Source: Opitutia bacterium
GTDB taxonomy: Bacteria > Verrucomicrobiota > Verrucomicrobiia > Opitutales > UBA953
DNA: 7,156 nucleotides
Assembly (NCBI GenBank): GCA_003485955.1
Contig: DNHH01000023.1
Location: 19,470 to 26,625, forward strand
Direction: 5' to 3'
The position numbers were made by a program, and so were the translations under genes. The notes beneath the pieces were generated by a model, which searched no databases, was not told the origin of the DNA, and worked only from the letters and a program-made list of their open reading frames with translations. Position 1 is the first letter of the stretch. Every line of letters begins with the position of its first letter. Below, piece after piece: positions 5,627 through 7,156 of this stretch.

Positions 5627-6526
5627 ATGCGTCTGCACGTTGCTATTGGTGTCTTTGATGGGGTTCATGCAGGACACCGTGCCGTACTTACTTCGGCTGT
5701 CACCGCAGCAAATCAAGACGATGGAAAAGTTGTTGCGCTCACTTTCGAGCCACACCCCAGCAGGATTATACGCCCACAAAATCCCGTACTGCTTATTCTA
5801 AATCGGAAGCAAAAAGATGCGCGTCTCCGCGAAGCAGGTGCTGATGAAATTGTACACCAAGCTTTTGACCCAGTGCACCGGGCAATCACCGCAGAAGCAT
5901 ACATCCCTTGGTTAAAAGAGAGATTCCCTGGACTCACATCACTGCATGTCGGGGATAACTTTTGTTATGGTCAAGGACGCAAAGGCGATGTCGCTCGACT
6001 CGCTGCCGATGGGAATTCACAAGGTTTATCTGTAGAAATTATCCCTCCGGTTAAAACGTGCGGTGAAATTACCAGTAGCTCGCGCATCCGCGAAGCGCTT
6101 GTAGCTGGAGAATTAGAACTGGCCAACAACATGCTCGTCCGGCCCTATGAAGCCGAAGGTGTGATTGAAAATGGTCGCAAAGTCGGCCGCTCCATTGGCT
6201 TCCCTACCTTGAACATCCCCTGGAAGCCCGAACTTGTCCCAGCCTACGGAGTTTATGCGGGAGAAGTTGTTACGCCCGAAGGGAACGCCGAACCGGCAGT
6301 GCTCAACTGGGGCGTGCGCCCCACCGTCGACACAAACGCCTCAGAGCCACTCCTCGAAGCCCATATCCTTCGGCTATCAAGCACCCCGCCTGTCCCCGAG
6401 AATACCATTCGTATACGATGGCTGAAGCGCATGCGTGCAGAGCAACGCTTCGAAGATTTAAACAAGTTGCGTCAACAGATCGAAGCCGACTGCCTAGAAG
6501 CGCGCAAATTTCTTGGACTAACTTAA
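5627..6526 (+). CDS. ribF: Bifunctional riboflavin kinase/FAD synthetase RibF
   Basis: This 299-residue enzyme phosphorylates riboflavin to FMN and adenylylates FMN to FAD. The N-terminal FAD synthetase half has the nucleotidyltransferase motifs GVFDGVHAGH (8-17), FEPHP (40-44), GDNFCYGQGRKGD (109-121) and SSSRIREAL (150-158). The C-terminal flavokinase half has GRKVGRSIGFPTLNI (183-197), PAYGVYAGEV (205-214), NWGVRPT (227-233) and EAHILRL (244-250), containing the usual catalytic glutamate position. Total length is close to the normal 300-310. The N-terminus is short: only seven residues precede the nucleotide-binding motif, where relatives usually have a longer lead-in. The start is nevertheless fixed, because no ATG, GTG or TTG occurs in frame between the TGA at 5561-5563 and the ATG at 5627. 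It is the last gene of the plus-strand operon, five bases after truB, and ends three bases short of the convergent mpl end. Confidence 0.96.
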   Translation: MRLHVAIGVFDGVHAGHRAVLTSAVTAANQDDGKVVALTFEPHPSRIIRPQNPVLLILNRKQKDARLREAGADEIVHQAFDPVHRAITAEAYIPWLKERFPGLTSLHVGDNFCYGQGRKGDVARLAADGNSQGLSVEIIPPVKTCGEITSSSRIREALVAGELELANNMLVRPYEAEGVIENGRKVGRSIGFPTLNIPWKPELVPAYGVYAGEVVTPEGNAEPAVLNWGVRPTVDTNASEPLLEAHILRLSSTPPVPENTIRIRWLKRMRAEQRFEDLNKLRQQIEADCLEARKFLGLT

Positions 6527-6529
6527 GGC

Positions 6530-7156
6530 TCACTTCCCGCTGACAAAGCGCGGGATGATACCACCAAAAGATCCGTTAGAGAAAAAGATGACGCAAGCCG
6601 GCTTGTCTAAACCGGACAGCACGGTGCGTAATTTTATGAGGAGATCTTCGGGCGAAGTAAGTGAAAATGCCCGACGCCCACTTGAGACAAGTTCTGCGGA
6701 GACACCGAGACCGTCGAAGCTTTCTGCTCCAAGTTTTTCTGCGCGATGTGGAGCAGAGATTAAGGTGACATCGGCAAGGGCTAAGGCCTTTCGAAAACCA
6801 TCCTGCAAAACTTTGCGAGCTGCGGTGTTACTGCGTGGCTCAAAGCAAGCAACGAGCACATGGTTGGGGTAACGCGCTCGGAGCGACTCCAGGGTACAGG
6901 CAAGGGCTGTAGGGTGATGCCCAAAATCCTCAATGGCGATGAGCTGGGAACTCTCAGAGAGAACTTGTTGTCGACGCATCACGCCCTGGAATGCATTCAA
7001 GCTCGTGAGCTGCAGGCAGGTCGGATCTTCCCGCTGAATCAATATCCCTGAGGCAACCGCGGCAATGGCAGCATTACGTGCATTAAAGAGTCCCGAAAGC
7101 GCCCACTGAACCCTACCCCACTCTCTTCCCCTCCAGATAAGTCGAAAAGAACTACC
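6530..7156 (-). CDS. mpl: Mpl, UDP-N-acetylmuramate:L-Ala-gamma-D-Glu-meso-DAP ligase, C-terminal part (5' end outside window)
   Basis: The reading frame is open to the right edge, so the 208 residues seen are the C-terminal part of a Mur ligase of roughly 450 residues; the Walker A loop and most of the central domain lie beyond position 7156. Mpl attaches the recycled tripeptide L-Ala-gamma-D-Glu-meso-DAP to UDP-MurNAc with ATP in the cytoplasm. From the window edge one sees the end of the central domain with LFNARNAAIAAVASG (23-37), then the C-terminal Mur domain with GVMRR, EDFGHHPTA (76-84), FEPRSNT (105-111) and SNGSFGGI (193-200). The last two motifs separate Mpl from MurC, MurE and MurF. 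Two usual residues differ: the His of the HN-x-x-N motif is Phe here, and the Glu after the RR pair is Gln. Both asparagines, the arginines and the Asp before GHH remain. The gene converges on ribF with a three-base gap; its promoter is not in the window. Confidence 0.92.
   Translation of the reverse strand, partial: GSSFRLIWRGREWGRVQWALSGLFNARNAAIAAVASGILIQREDPTCLQLTSLNAFQGVMRRQQVLSESSQLIAIEDFGHHPTALACTLESLRARYPNHVLVACFEPRSNTAARKVLQDGFRKALALADVTLISAPHRAEKLGAESFDGLGVSAELVSSGRRAFSLTSPEDLLIKLRTVLSGLDKPACVIFFSNGSFGGIIPRFVSGK
6535..6555. other. Hairpin at the ribF/mpl convergent ends, possible weak terminator
   Basis: TCCCGC (6535-6540) pairs perfectly with GCGGGA (6550-6555) around a nine-base loop, within the last codons of mpl and just after the ribF stop. 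Neither strand has a U-run after the stem, so it does not meet the usual form of an intrinsic terminator. Its position between two convergent genes separated by three bases is the only other support. Confidence 0.25.

Noticed and set aside
6555..6872. Open frame of 105 codons on the plus strand inside mpl
   Set aside because: It is antisense to the Mpl C-terminal domain, whose motifs are clear; no family resemblance and no ribosome binding site.
1..7156. A mobile element, CRISPR array, toxin-antitoxin pair, defence island or other undescribed system
   Set aside because: I looked for repeated units, terminal inverted repeats, integrases/transposases and clusters of unknown genes and found none; apart from the DUF423 gene, every gene belongs to a recognised housekeeping or enzyme family.

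Overview
This is an ordinary bacterial housekeeping segment of moderate GC with very tightly packed genes. It contains one tRNA gene cut by the left edge, six complete protein genes and one protein gene cut by the right edge. The gene set (ClpC, Mpl, TruB, bifunctional RibF, an NrnA-type DHH phosphoesterase) indicates a bacterium whose peptidoglycan contains meso-diaminopimelate and which recycles its murein peptides. Mpl is mostly found in Gram-negative-type bacteria. The ClpC wording around the first ATPase module, the DEDDy exonuclease type and the weak Shine-Dalgarno signals remind me most of Verrucomicrobiota, perhaps the Opitutia class. That placement is inference from memory and was not tested by a search.

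Layout. Positions 1-65 (minus) hold most of a tRNA-Ala(GGC). Positions 66-181 are a divergent intergenic stretch with a weak candidate tRNA promoter and a 15-base odd palindrome. Positions 182-847 (plus) encode a stand-alone 3'-5' exonuclease of the RNase D/WRN type. It converges on a minus-strand pair and overlaps it by four bases: clpC (3746-1203) followed by a DUF423 membrane protein gene (1203-844), joined by a TAATG stop/start overlap. A divergent control region of about 150 bases (3747-3894) separates clpC from a plus-strand operon: nrnA-like DHH phosphoesterase (3895-4899), truB (4896-5621, ATGA overlap) and ribF (5627-6526). This operon converges, with a three-base gap, on the 3' two-fifths or so of mpl, which runs off the right edge (7156-6530, minus).

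How the genes work together. The plus-strand operon looks like the tail of the widespread nusA-infB-rbfA-DHH-truB-ribF cluster: turnover of very short RNAs, tRNA pseudouridine-55 formation, and FMN/FAD synthesis. Here it is detached from infB/rbfA and sits behind its own intergenic region. ClpC is the unfolding ATPase of a ClpCP protease. Its ClpP-docking loop and the two N-terminal glutamates that bind phosphoarginine in Bacillus are both visible. Mpl belongs to cell-wall recycling and is probably independent of the other genes.

I found no mobile element, CRISPR array, toxin-antitoxin or defence module, phage gene or other new system. The points worth a second look are small: the divergent clpC/nrnA control region with overlapping candidate promoters and a palindrome, start-site ambiguities, an enlarged acidic linker and a Met-Gly-Phe docking loop in ClpC, a very short RibF N-terminus, and substitutions in usually conserved Mpl motifs.
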